The translations under genes and the position numbers were made by a program. Below the pieces are notes generated by a model. It did not search any database. It saw only the letters and a program-made list of their open reading frames with translations, and had not been told where the DNA came from. From Nitratidesulfovibrio sp. (GTDB taxonomy: Bacteria; Desulfobacterota; Desulfovibrionia; Desulfovibrionales; Desulfovibrionaceae), in assembly GCF_040373385.1 (NCBI RefSeq), contig NZ_JBDXXH010000011.1, positions 1 to 64,000 of the forward strand: 64,000 nt of DNA, written 5' to 3'. Position 1 is the stretch's first letter. Every line of letters starts with the position of its first letter. This document shows positions 35,609 to 44,009 of the stretch, piece by piece.

Positions 35609-37376
35609 CTTCATCCACCCCGCCATAGGGTTCCTGGCCCTGGCGGCGGTGCTGCCCTTCCTGCGGGGCAAATGGTGGAACTGGCTGCTGCCCGCGCCTG
35701 CGGTGCTGGCCGTGTTTGCCGTGTTCACCATGACGCCGGGCGACCACCTGACCCTGAACTGGCTGGGGCAAACCCTGCTGCTGGGCCGCGTGGACAAGCT
35801 GTCGCTGGTCTTCGCCCAGGTATTCGCCGTCATGTCGGTGGCGGGCATGCTGTACGCCATGCACGTCAAGGACCGGGGGCAGCACATTGCCGCCGCCCTG
35901 TACGTGTCGGGCGGGTTCGGCTGCGTGTTCGCGGGCGACTACCTGACCCTGTTCGTGTTCTGGGAACTGATGTCCATCGGCTCCACCTTCCTCGTGCTGC
36001 TGAACCGCACGCGCGAGTCGGTGCTGGCGGGCTTTCGCTACTTTCTCTACCACACCGCCGGGGGCCTGCTGCTGCTGGCGGGGCTGCTGATCCGCTACAA
36101 GGCCCTGGGCACGTGGGAATTCACGCCCATGGCACCCGGCAGCGCCCACCTGTACGAATGGCTGATCCTGGCCGGGTTCTGCGTCAACGCCGCCGTGGTG
36201 CCGCTGCACGCATGGCTGCCCGACGCCTACCCGCGCGGGACGGTGACCGGCTCCGTATTCATGTGCGCCTACACCACCAAGACGGCGGTGTACGTGCTGG
36301 CGCGCGGCTTTGCCGGGTGGGAGATCCTGGCGGCGGCGGGCACGGTGATGGCGGTGTACGGCGTGCTGTACGCGTGCATAGAAAACAACGCACGACGCAT
36401 CCTGTCGTACCACATCGTTTCGCAGGTGGGGTACATGGTGGCGGGCATCGGCGTGGGCACGGCCATGACGCTGAACGGCGCGGTGGCCCATGCCTACGCG
36501 CACATCCTGTACAAGGGCCTCCTGTTCATGGGCACCGGCTGCCTGCTGTACGCGGCGGGCACGGCCAAGCTGGACAAGCTGGGCGGCCTGGCCGCGCGGC
36601 TGCCGTGGGTCATGGTGCTGTACATGGTGGCGGCCCTGTCCATCTCGGGCATGCCGGTGTTCAACGGGTTCATCTCCAAGACCATGACCATCACCGGCGC
36701 GGCGGAAGCGCACCGGACACTGGTTGCCCTGGGCCTTGAAATCGCGGCCGTGGGCACGTTCATCTCGGTGGGCATCAAGCTGCCCTACTTCGCCTTCTGG
36801 GGCGGCAAGCCCACGGACAACGACCGTGTGCTGGCCCCCATCCCGTGGAACATGTACGCGGGCATGTCCGTGCTGGCCGTGCTGTGCATCCTGCAGGGCG
36901 TGGCCCCGTCCATCCTGTACGCCTACCTGCCCTTCGAGGTGGAACACCCCTACGTGCCGTGGTCCGTGTGGCACGTGTTGCAGTCCTTGCTGCTGCTGGG
37001 CTTCTCGGGCCTGGCCTTCTACCTGCTGCGCAAGGTGATCACCCCGCACGAGGGGCTGAACCTGGACGTGGACATTGCCTACCGCGCGGTGGGTACCGGG
37101 GCGCTGCGCTTCGTGTGCCGCCCGCTGGCCTTCCTGGACGACCGCTGGACCGAGGCCTACCGCACGGGTGGCCTGCGCGGGCTGATGGGCATTGCCCTCG
37201 GCTCCGTGTGGTTCGACCGGCGGGCCATCGACGGCGTGGTGGACGGCAGCGCACGCACGGTGCGGGGCATCGGCGGGCTGGGCGCACGCACGCAGAACGG
37301 CAGTCTCCAGGATTATCTGGGACTGGCCGCCTTCTTCGCGCTGTGTGTGTTCGGACTCGTATGGTATCTCGGTTAG
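35595..37376 (+). CDS. Antiporter-like subunit with long C-terminal arm and TM7 Lys-to-Asn change
   Basis: A 593-residue Proton_antipo_M protein. The C-terminal about 110 residues (DIAYRAVGTGALRF and, later, WFDRRAIDGVVDGSARTVRG) and a final hydrophobic helix resemble the NuoL lateral-helix region. Glu124 (FWELMSIGS) and the Lys in GFISKTMTI are kept. The invariant TM7 Lys, five residues before the Pro of PLHAWLPDA, is Asn198 (AAC codon). The Lys in TTKTAVYVLAR (TM8) remains. It has AGGGAGG upstream. It may be the distal NuoL-like subunit with altered or blocked proton transfer. Confidence 0.9.
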   Translation: METSSFIHPAIGFLALAAVLPFLRGKWWNWLLPAPAVLAVFAVFTMTPGDHLTLNWLGQTLLLGRVDKLSLVFAQVFAVMSVAGMLYAMHVKDRGQHIAAALYVSGGFGCVFAGDYLTLFVFWELMSIGSTFLVLLNRTRESVLAGFRYFLYHTAGGLLLLAGLLIRYKALGTWEFTPMAPGSAHLYEWLILAGFCVNAAVVPLHAWLPDAYPRGTVTGSVFMCAYTTKTAVYVLARGFAGWEILAAAGTVMAVYGVLYACIENNARRILSYHIVSQVGYMVAGIGVGTAMTLNGAVAHAYAHILYKGLLFMGTGCLLYAAGTAKLDKLGGLAARLPWVMVLYMVAALSISGMPVFNGFISKTMTITGAAEAHRTLVALGLEIAAVGTFISVGIKLPYFAFWGGKPTDNDRVLAPIPWNMYAGMSVLAVLCILQGVAPSILYAYLPFEVEHPYVPWSVWHVLQSLLLLGFSGLAFYLLRKVITPHEGLNLDVDIAYRAVGTGALRFVCRPLAFLDDRWTEAYRTGGLRGLMGIALGSVWFDRRAIDGVVDGSARTVRGIGGLGARTQNGSLQDYLGLAAFFALCVFGLVWYLG

Positions 37377-37409
37377 CCGCAACGGGACCCACAAAAAACG
37401 GAGACGCCT

Positions 37410-38969
37410 GTGTATCCTGACATACCGGTCCTCAGCATCCTGATCTTCCTGCCGCTGGTGGCGGCGGCGCTGCTGCTGCCCCTGCGCGACGACGAGACCG
37501 TGCGCCGCGTGTCGCTGGCGGCGTCGCTCATCGGCCTTGCGGCGGGGTGGCCGCTTATCGCCTTCAACCCCGACGCCGGCTTCCAGTTCGTCGAACGCAT
37601 GACCTGGGTGGCCCGCTGGGGCCTTGAATATCACCTGGCCGTGGACGGCATCAGCATCCTGATGGTGTGGCTGACCTTGTTCACCCTGCCGCTGTGCGTG
37701 CTGTGCTCGTGGACGTACATCGGCAAGCGGGTGAAGGAATTCCACGTCTGCCTGCTGCTGATGACCTCCGCCTGTATCGGCGTGTTCACCTCCATGGACC
37801 TCGTGCTGTTCTACGTGTTCTGGGAAGCCATGCTCATCCCCATGTACCTGCTCATCGCGGTATGGGGCGGGGCAGAGCGGCGCTACGCGTCCATCAAGTT
37901 CTTCCTGTACACCCTTGCCGGGTCCACCCTGCTGCTGGTGGCCATCGTGGCCTTCCGCATCGCCGGGGGCACCTTCTCCATCCCGGACCTGATGCAGCAG
38001 ACCTTCGGGTTCCGCTTCCAGTACTGGGCCTTTCTGGCCATGGCCCTGGCCTTTGCCATCAAGGTGCCCATGTTCCCGTTCCACACCTGGCTGCCCGCCG
38101 CCCACGTGCAGGCACCGTCCGCAGGCAGCGTCATCCTTGCCGCCGTGCTGCTGAAGATGGGCACCTACGGGTTCCTGCGCTTCTGCCTGCCGCTGACGCC
38201 GGAAGCCAGCGTGCACTTTGCCCCGCTGATGATCGGCGTCTCGGTGGTGTCCATCCTGTACGGGGGGGCGGTGGCCCTTGGGCAGACCGACATCAAGAAG
38301 CTGGTCGCCTATTCGTCGGTGGCCCACATGGGCTTCGTGACGCTGGGCATCTTCCTGTTCCAGAAAAGCGGCGTGCAGGGCGCGCTGCTGCAGATGCTGA
38401 ACCACGGCATCGTCACCGGCGCCATGTTCATGATGATCGGCGCACTGTACGAACGCAGCCACAGCCGCGAGGTGGCGGACAACATGGGCCTTGGCAAGTA
38501 CCTGCCCGCGTTCATGTTCTTCTGGGGGCTGTATGCCCTGGCCTCGTTCGGCTTTCCCGGCACCAACGGCTTTGTGGGCGAAGTGCTGGTGTTCGTGGCC
38601 GCCTTCCAGCAAAGCCTGACCGTGGGCGCGCTGATCGTGCCCGGCGCCCTGCTGGCGGCGGCGTACATGTTCCGGGTCAGCCTGCGCATGGCCTGGGGCA
38701 GCCCGTCCACGGCCAAGACCTGGAACGACCTGAACTGCCGCGAATGGACCTACCTGCTGCTGCCCGCCGTGCTGGTGCTGTGGATAGGCCTTGCCCCCGC
38801 GCCCTTCCTGCGGCTGATCGACCCTTCCGTTGACCGGCTGCTGGCCGACCTGCGCGGGCGCGCCCCGGTGAAGGAAGCGCCGCTGGCCCTCAATCACGCC
38901 GACGCGGTGCGGCATGAACCGCCCGCCATCCTCGCATCCGCCGCCATCGCCAAGGAGGTGCGCCAGTGA
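37410..38969 (+). CDS. nuoM: Complex I-like subunit NuoM
   Basis: A 519-residue antiporter-like subunit with about 14 helices. Channel residues are Glu in FWEAMLIPMYL, Lys in AIKVPMFPFHTWLPAAH, Lys in LLKMGTYGFLR, and Glu in GFVGEVLVF (the Glu in TM12 is diagnostic of NuoM). It starts with GTG, with GGAG 6 bases upstream. The C-terminal about 40 residues are extra and hydrophilic. Its stop overlaps the nuoN start. Confidence 0.95.
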   Translation: MYPDIPVLSILIFLPLVAAALLLPLRDDETVRRVSLAASLIGLAAGWPLIAFNPDAGFQFVERMTWVARWGLEYHLAVDGISILMVWLTLFTLPLCVLCSWTYIGKRVKEFHVCLLLMTSACIGVFTSMDLVLFYVFWEAMLIPMYLLIAVWGGAERRYASIKFFLYTLAGSTLLLVAIVAFRIAGGTFSIPDLMQQTFGFRFQYWAFLAMALAFAIKVPMFPFHTWLPAAHVQAPSAGSVILAAVLLKMGTYGFLRFCLPLTPEASVHFAPLMIGVSVVSILYGGAVALGQTDIKKLVAYSSVAHMGFVTLGIFLFQKSGVQGALLQMLNHGIVTGAMFMMIGALYERSHSREVADNMGLGKYLPAFMFFWGLYALASFGFPGTNGFVGEVLVFVAAFQQSLTVGALIVPGALLAAAYMFRVSLRMAWGSPSTAKTWNDLNCREWTYLLLPAVLVLWIGLAPAPFLRLIDPSVDRLLADLRGRAPVKEAPLALNHADAVRHEPPAILASAAIAKEVRQ

Positions 38970-40393
38970 ACCTCGACCTTGCCCTGCTTGTTCCCGAGTG
39001 CGCCATGCTGCTGGTGGTGGCCGTGCTGTTCGTGCAGGCACTGTCCGCAGGGCCTGCCTCGGTGGCGGCCCACCGCTGGCTGCCCCTGGGCGCGCTGGCG
39101 GTAACGGCCGCATCCGTGGTGGCTCTCCCCGCCGAAGGTCTGCTGCTGTGGGATGCCTACAAGGTGGACGCCCTCTCGCAGTTCTTCAAGCTGTGCGTGG
39201 CGGGCGGCTTCTGCATCGCCGTGCTCAACGCCACCCGCCAGCCCACGCTGGAGGAAGGCAAACGCGCCGACTACTTCCTGTTCCTGGGGGTATCGGCGTG
39301 GGGCCTGATGCTGCTGGCCTCGTCCGCAGAACTGGTGACCCTGTACCTTGCGCTGGAACTGTCGTCGTACAGTCTGTACGTGCTCATTCCCCTGCGCGGG
39401 CGTACCCGTGAGGGGGCAGAGGCAGGCGTCAAGTACATCCTGTTCGGCGCGGCGGCCACGGCCATTTCGCTGTACGGGCTGTCGTACATCATGGCCGCGC
39501 ACCAGACCACGTACATCGCGGCACTGGCCGCGCGCGACTGGTCGTGGGCGGCAAGTCCCACTGCCGTTGTCGGCCTGTCGCTGTTCCTGTGCGGCATGTT
39601 CTACAAGCTGGCCCTGTTTCCGTTCCACTTCTGGTGCCCCGACGTGTATCAGGGCGCCAGCAACGAAACGGCGGCCTACGTGGCCACCCTGCCCAAGCTG
39701 GGCGCGGTGGTGGTGCTGGTGCGCCTGGCCGCCGTGCTGCACCCCGGCCTGGAAATAACCACGGCCATCGCCTGGCTGGGCGTTCTTTCCATGACCTTCG
39801 GCAACCTGTGCGCCCTGGTGCAGAAGGACGTGAAGCGCATGCTGGGCTTCTCGTCCGTGGCGCACGCGGGCTACGTGACCGTGGGCCTCGTGTCCGGCAC
39901 GGCAGAGGGCCTTGCCGCCGCCGCGTTCTACGCGCTGGTGTACGTGGTCATGAACCTGCTGTGCTTCTGGGTGGTGGCCCGCGTGGCCGTGGACGGGCGC
40001 AACCTGGCCCTGTCCGACCTCAACGGGCTGCACCGCAGATCCCCGGTGCTGGCCTTTGCCCTTGGGGTGGGCGCCTTCGCCCTGGTGGGCCTGCCGCCCA
40101 CGGCGGGCTTCATGGGCAAGCTGTTCCTGATCACGGCGGCGTGGAACCACGGCTACAACTGGCTGGTCATCGCCCTGGCCCTGAACAGCGCCATTGCCAT
40201 CTACTACTACCTGTCGCTGGTGCGCCACGCCTATACCGAGCCTGACGAAAACACCTCGCTGCCCGCGCCCGACCAGAGCGCGTTCAGCCTGGGCGGCGCG
40301 GTGGCGCTGGCCGCCGCCACGCTGGTGCTGGGCATCGTGCCTTCGCCGCTGTTCGAGAGGGCGGTCAAGGCGGGCATGGCCCTCTTCGGCTAG
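38966..40393 (+). CDS. nuoN: Complex I-like subunit NuoN
   Basis: A 475-residue antiporter-like subunit with about 14 helices. It shows Glu in YLALELSSYSLY, Lys in MFYKLALFPFHFWCPDVYQG and Lys in GFMGKLFLI (the NuoN-type TM12 Lys). It starts with GTG overlapping the nuoM stop (GTGA), with AAGGAGG upstream. Last gene of the operon, closed by a terminator 60 bp on. Confidence 0.95.
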   Translation: MNLDLALLVPECAMLLVVAVLFVQALSAGPASVAAHRWLPLGALAVTAASVVALPAEGLLLWDAYKVDALSQFFKLCVAGGFCIAVLNATRQPTLEEGKRADYFLFLGVSAWGLMLLASSAELVTLYLALELSSYSLYVLIPLRGRTREGAEAGVKYILFGAAATAISLYGLSYIMAAHQTTYIAALAARDWSWAASPTAVVGLSLFLCGMFYKLALFPFHFWCPDVYQGASNETAAYVATLPKLGAVVVLVRLAAVLHPGLEITTAIAWLGVLSMTFGNLCALVQKDVKRMLGFSSVAHAGYVTVGLVSGTAEGLAAAAFYALVYVVMNLLCFWVVARVAVDGRNLALSDLNGLHRRSPVLAFALGVGAFALVGLPPTAGFMGKLFLITAAWNHGYNWLVIALALNSAIAIYYYLSLVRHAYTEPDENTSLPAPDQSAFSLGGAVALAAATLVLGIVPSPLFERAVKAGMALFG

Positions 40394-40454
40394 GGTTGGA
40401 AACAAGCCCCTGAAAACCACCGACGGAGCCTTGGCTTCCGACCTCTGCAACACG

Positions 40455-40492
40455 AATCCCCCGGCCCCGCACAACGGGACCGGGGGATTTTT
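40455..40492 (+). terminator. Intrinsic terminator of the nuo operon
   Basis: AATCCCCCGG (40455-40464) pairs with CCGGGGGATT (40480-40489). An inner CCCG/CGGG pair follows after one mismatch. The stem's own TT runs into TTTT. Confidence 0.9.
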
Positions 40493-40619
40493 TACGCTTG
40501 CAAAGGCGAGACGCGCTCGACAGCCCCCGCACCCTTCCCCTAGCATGGGCGCGTCCGCGCGGGGCACAACCTCTCCGTCTTCTCCGTCCCCCGCGCCATA
40601 CCAAACCGGAGACGCAGCC

Positions 40620-41831
40620 ATGCCCGAACACGCCCCATCCGCCCAACTCGGCGCCGCCATCACGCCCGACCCCGCGAAGGGACCGCTGCTTGTCGCCCAC
40701 CTTGGCGGACCCAAGACCGGCAGCAGCGCCATACAGGCCTTCTGCGACCACAACCGCACCGCGCTGTTCCGCCAGCACGGCATTCTCTATCCCACGCTGA
40801 ACCCTGACCGCGTGCCTGACGCAACGCGACCCGAAATTCCCGGCGATCCGAACCTTGAGCTGCCGCACCACGGGGCCGTCATCATGGGCATGCAGCCCGA
40901 CGCACAGGACGACTACCTGGACCGGGCGACAGCCGTCTGCCGTGCGGCCGGCACCCCCATCCTGCTGCTGAGCCTGGAGGCTCCCAGCCTGCCCGCCTAC
41001 GCGGACATGGTGCGCCGCCATACGGAGCGCACGGGCCTGCGGTCCGTGGCCGTGTGCTACGTGCGCAGGCAGGACACCTGGATGGAGGATGCCTGGAAGC
41101 AGTGGGGACTGAAGTACGACCAGTACCCCACGGCGGACACCTTCGCCCAGGCGCTCATGGACCGGGCGCTGGACGACGTGTTCTTTCGCGCCGCCGTTTC
41201 GGTGTTGGAGCATGCCTGGCTGGACGAGGTGTGGGGCTCCATGGACCCCGCCGACGTGGTGGTGCGCCCCTACGAGCGCTCCGCCCTGCAATGCGGCGAC
41301 GTGGTGGCCGACCTGCTGGGCCTGCTGGGGGTGGGCTCCATCGCCCACCTGCCCTCGCCGCCCGCCACCAACTTCAACACCAACCACGGCTTCACGCCGC
41401 AGGCCATCAAGCTGCTGCGCACGGTACGCTCCATGTTCGGCGGGGTGTTCGACAACGGTCCCTATGAAATGCTGTACGATGCGCTGCCCCGTGCCGCCGC
41501 TGCCCCTTTCGGGCACGTGGGGCTGCTGTCGCCCGGCATGCGCGCCAAGGTGCTGGCTCACTACGCCCCTTGCAACGAACGACTGGCCAGGCGCATCCCC
41601 GGCCACCGGGACGGCGTGCTGTTCCGCGAAGCTCCAGACCCGGAGGCACCCTGGTGGCCCGACCGCGACCTGACCGCACAAGAGGTGACCACCATGCTCA
41701 TGCAGTGCGTCCACCACCAGCATGTCCGCCTTACCTCGCTGCAAGGGCGCATCGAACGGCTGGAACGACTGGAAAGGAAGGCGCGCAGGCGTCTGGCCGC
41801 GCTGGACGGGGGACAGGGCGCGCCGGAATGA
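40620..41831 (+). CDS. Sulfotransferase-like P-loop protein with C-terminal coiled coil
   Basis: A 403-residue soluble protein. The N-terminus LVAHLGGPKTGSSAIQAF is the PAPS-binding P-loop pattern of the sulfotransferase superfamily (PKTG-[ST]-[ST]), followed by LFRQHGILYPTLN as in bacterial glycan sulfotransferase-like proteins. A later VAVCYVRRQDTWMEDAWKQW fits the 3'-phosphate region. The last 40 residues form a charged coiled coil (LQGRIERLERLERKARRRL). The start ATG has GGAGA upstream. It stands alone after the nuo terminator. The acceptor is unknown; assignment of catalytic activity is inference. Confidence 0.75.
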   Translation: MPEHAPSAQLGAAITPDPAKGPLLVAHLGGPKTGSSAIQAFCDHNRTALFRQHGILYPTLNPDRVPDATRPEIPGDPNLELPHHGAVIMGMQPDAQDDYLDRATAVCRAAGTPILLLSLEAPSLPAYADMVRRHTERTGLRSVAVCYVRRQDTWMEDAWKQWGLKYDQYPTADTFAQALMDRALDDVFFRAAVSVLEHAWLDEVWGSMDPADVVVRPYERSALQCGDVVADLLGLLGVGSIAHLPSPPATNFNTNHGFTPQAIKLLRTVRSMFGGVFDNGPYEMLYDALPRAAAAPFGHVGLLSPGMRAKVLAHYAPCNERLARRIPGHRDGVLFREAPDPEAPWWPDRDLTAQEVTTMLMQCVHHQHVRLTSLQGRIERLERLERKARRRLAALDGGQGAPE

Positions 41832-42175
41832 ACACCCTTTTGAAGGTGACATCACCAGACAGGGGCCATCCGCACGCATTCCATGCGCACTGCGGGATGC
41901 CAAACACACCACCCGGCACAGCATCCTGTGCCAATGTCACGCCAAGTCACACTTCCGTGACTGCCGCGCCAAAACCTGCTAGTGTCCTGCCGCAGGGCGG
42001 GTTTTTACTGCAACACACTGGTATTTTGGGCTAATACGCCAATGCGACTGCGCGCGGACACGCACCCGCAACAACGGGAATGGCATGCGCGCGAACGCCG
42101 TTCGACGCAGGCCTTTCCGGTCGGCTCCCGCCGCCGCGCCGTTCACGCAACCCTTGCCTTCACGAGAACCACCAC
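41832..42175 (+). other. Intergenic region upstream of the FmdE-MoCF gene
   Basis: 344 bp without a gene. GTCAC at about 41936 and GTGAC at about 41957 flank CCAAGTCACACTTCC, a loose inverted repeat. CCTGC/GCAGG elements followed by GGGTTTTTA near 41977-42008 may form a terminator for the upstream gene. No clear promoter is seen. Confidence 0.4.
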
Positions 42176-43819
42176 ATGCTCATCGGTCCCCACACCCACG
42201 ACGAATTCATGGACGTTGCGCGCAATTTTCACGGCTACCCGGCCCCCGGCCTGATCATCGGCGGCTACATGGTCGAACTGGCCCGCCAGGGCCTGCCGGA
42301 AGGCGTGCTGTTCGACGCCATTTCCGAGACCGAACAGTGTCTGCCCGACGCGGTGCAACTGCTTACCCCCTGCACGGTGGGCAACGGCTGGCTGCGCATC
42401 ATGAACTTCGGCATCTACGCCGTCTCGCTGTTCGACAAGCGCACCGGCGAAGGGGTGCGCGTGCATCTGGACGTGGACAAGATGGGCCCGTGGGGCGAAA
42501 TCCGCACCTGGTTCCTGAAGCTGAAATCCAAGAAGGACCAGGACACGCCGCTGTTGCAGGCGCAGATCAAGGAGGCGGGGCCGGACATCCTGACCGCCCG
42601 GCCCATCACCATCCGGCCCGACCGGCTGGGCCACAAGGGCAAGGGGCTGGTGGGCCGCTGCCCGCTGTGCGGCGAATACTATCCGGTGTCCTCGGGCGGC
42701 ATCTGTCGTTCGTGCCAGGGCGAATCGCCCTACCACGCCGGGCCGGGCCTGGCCTTCGAGGGCCAGCCCGCCCTGCGCGCCGTACCCGTGGCCGAGGCCG
42801 TGGGCAAGCGCGCCCTGCACGACATGACCCGCATCGTGCCCGGCGAGCACAAGGACGCGGAATTCACCGCCGGGCAGGAACTGACCGCCGGGGACATCTG
42901 CCGCCTTCAGATGATGGGGCGCAACTCCATCTACGTGCAGGACGCCGCCGATTCCGATGATGCCTGGGTGCACGAGGACGAGGCCGCCAAGACCTTCGCC
43001 GCCATGCTGGCGGGCGAGGGCATCGCCATGCGCGAGGACCCGCGCGAGGGCAAGGCCAACCTTGTCGCCACCCGCGACGGCCTGCTGATGGTGGACACCG
43101 AACGGCTGGAACGCTTCAACCTGGTGCCCGACGTGATGTGCGCCACCCGCCAGGGCTACAGCATGGTGCTGGCGGGGGCCAAGGTGGCGGGCACGCGGGC
43201 CATCCCGCTGTATCTCTCGCGCGAGAACTTCATCAAGGCCACGGCCATGCTCCAGGACGGCCCGCTGCTGCGGGTGCTGCCCATGCGCGCCGCGAAAATC
43301 GGCATTCTGGTCACCGGCACCGAGGTATTCCAGGGGCTGATCCAGGACAAGTTTGCGCCCATCATCACCCAGAAGGCCCAGCGCCTGAACTGCGAGGTGG
43401 TGAAGACCGTGTTCGCCCCCGACGACGCGGCCCTGATCACCCAGGGCGTGCGCGACCTGATCGCCGCCGGGGCGGACCTGGTGGTGACCACCGCCGGGCT
43501 GTCCGTGGACCCCGACGACGTGACCCGCAAGGGGCTGCTGGACGCGGGCCTTACCGACATGCTGTACGGCCTGCCCATGCTGCCCGGCACCATGAGCCTT
43601 GTGGGGCGCATCACCAGCGAGCAGGCCCCCCACCCCGTGCAGGTGGTGGGCGTACCCGCCTGCGCGCTGTTCTTCAAGACCACCGCGCTGGACATCCTGC
43701 TGCCGCGCCTGCTGGCCGGGGTGCAAATCACCCGGCGCGACCTGGCGAAGCTGGGCGACGGCGGCCTGTGCATGGAATGCAAGAGCTGCACGTATCCCAA
43801 GTGCCCGTTCGGCAAGTAG
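42176..43819 (+). CDS. FmdE domain fused to molybdopterin-binding (MoCF/MoeA-like) domain
   Basis: A 547-residue fusion. The N-terminal part (1-160) is FmdE-like: FHGYPAPGLIIGGYMVELA and CLPDAVQLLTPCTVGNG. The usual FHGHxCPG metal motif reads FHGYPAPG, so one His and one Cys are replaced. A treble-clef zinc ribbon follows (Cys162, 165, 177, 180). The C-terminal half is a MoCF/MogA-like domain with ILVTGTEV and TTAGLSVDPDDVT. The end GGLCMECKSCTYPKCPFGK is a second Cys cluster. It probably serves molybdenum/tungsten cofactor handling for formate dehydrogenase-type enzymes. The start is MLIGPH, with GAGAA upstream. Role inferred from domains. Confidence 0.85.
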   Translation: MLIGPHTHDEFMDVARNFHGYPAPGLIIGGYMVELARQGLPEGVLFDAISETEQCLPDAVQLLTPCTVGNGWLRIMNFGIYAVSLFDKRTGEGVRVHLDVDKMGPWGEIRTWFLKLKSKKDQDTPLLQAQIKEAGPDILTARPITIRPDRLGHKGKGLVGRCPLCGEYYPVSSGGICRSCQGESPYHAGPGLAFEGQPALRAVPVAEAVGKRALHDMTRIVPGEHKDAEFTAGQELTAGDICRLQMMGRNSIYVQDAADSDDAWVHEDEAAKTFAAMLAGEGIAMREDPREGKANLVATRDGLLMVDTERLERFNLVPDVMCATRQGYSMVLAGAKVAGTRAIPLYLSRENFIKATAMLQDGPLLRVLPMRAAKIGILVTGTEVFQGLIQDKFAPIITQKAQRLNCEVVKTVFAPDDAALITQGVRDLIAAGADLVVTTAGLSVDPDDVTRKGLLDAGLTDMLYGLPMLPGTMSLVGRITSEQAPHPVQVVGVPACALFFKTTALDILLPRLLAGVQITRRDLAKLGDGGLCMECKSCTYPKCPFGK

Positions 43820-43846
43820 CACCGGGCGGCACCTGTACCGAAAGCG

Positions 43847-43876
43847 AAACCGGGGCAGCCAGCGCTGCCCCGGTTT
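43847..43876 (+). terminator. Intrinsic terminator after the FmdE-MoCF gene
   Basis: A perfect 13-bp stem (43847-43859 with 43864-43876) with CAGC loop, ending in the stem's TTT plus TTC. Confidence 0.92.
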
Positions 43877-44009
43877 TTCATGCTCCGGCCCCGGTCCGCG
43901 CCCCGGTGCCGCCCACTGCCCGGTGCACCCCGTCTCCCCCCATCTGACACACCTCCCCTCCGGCGCATCCCCACTTGACGCGCCGGGCAGCCATCCCGAT
44001 ACTCCCCGC

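Noticed and set aside
33842..37376. Reading the two extra antiporter-like genes as an independent Mrp antiporter
   Set aside because: MrpB, C, E, F and G subunits are missing and the genes are embedded and coupled within the nuo operon.
33545..39113. Two further long minus-strand open frames (780 and 1180 codons) under the antiporter genes
   Set aside because: Same reason: they lie opposite conserved membrane subunits and have no recognisable domain or ribosome site.
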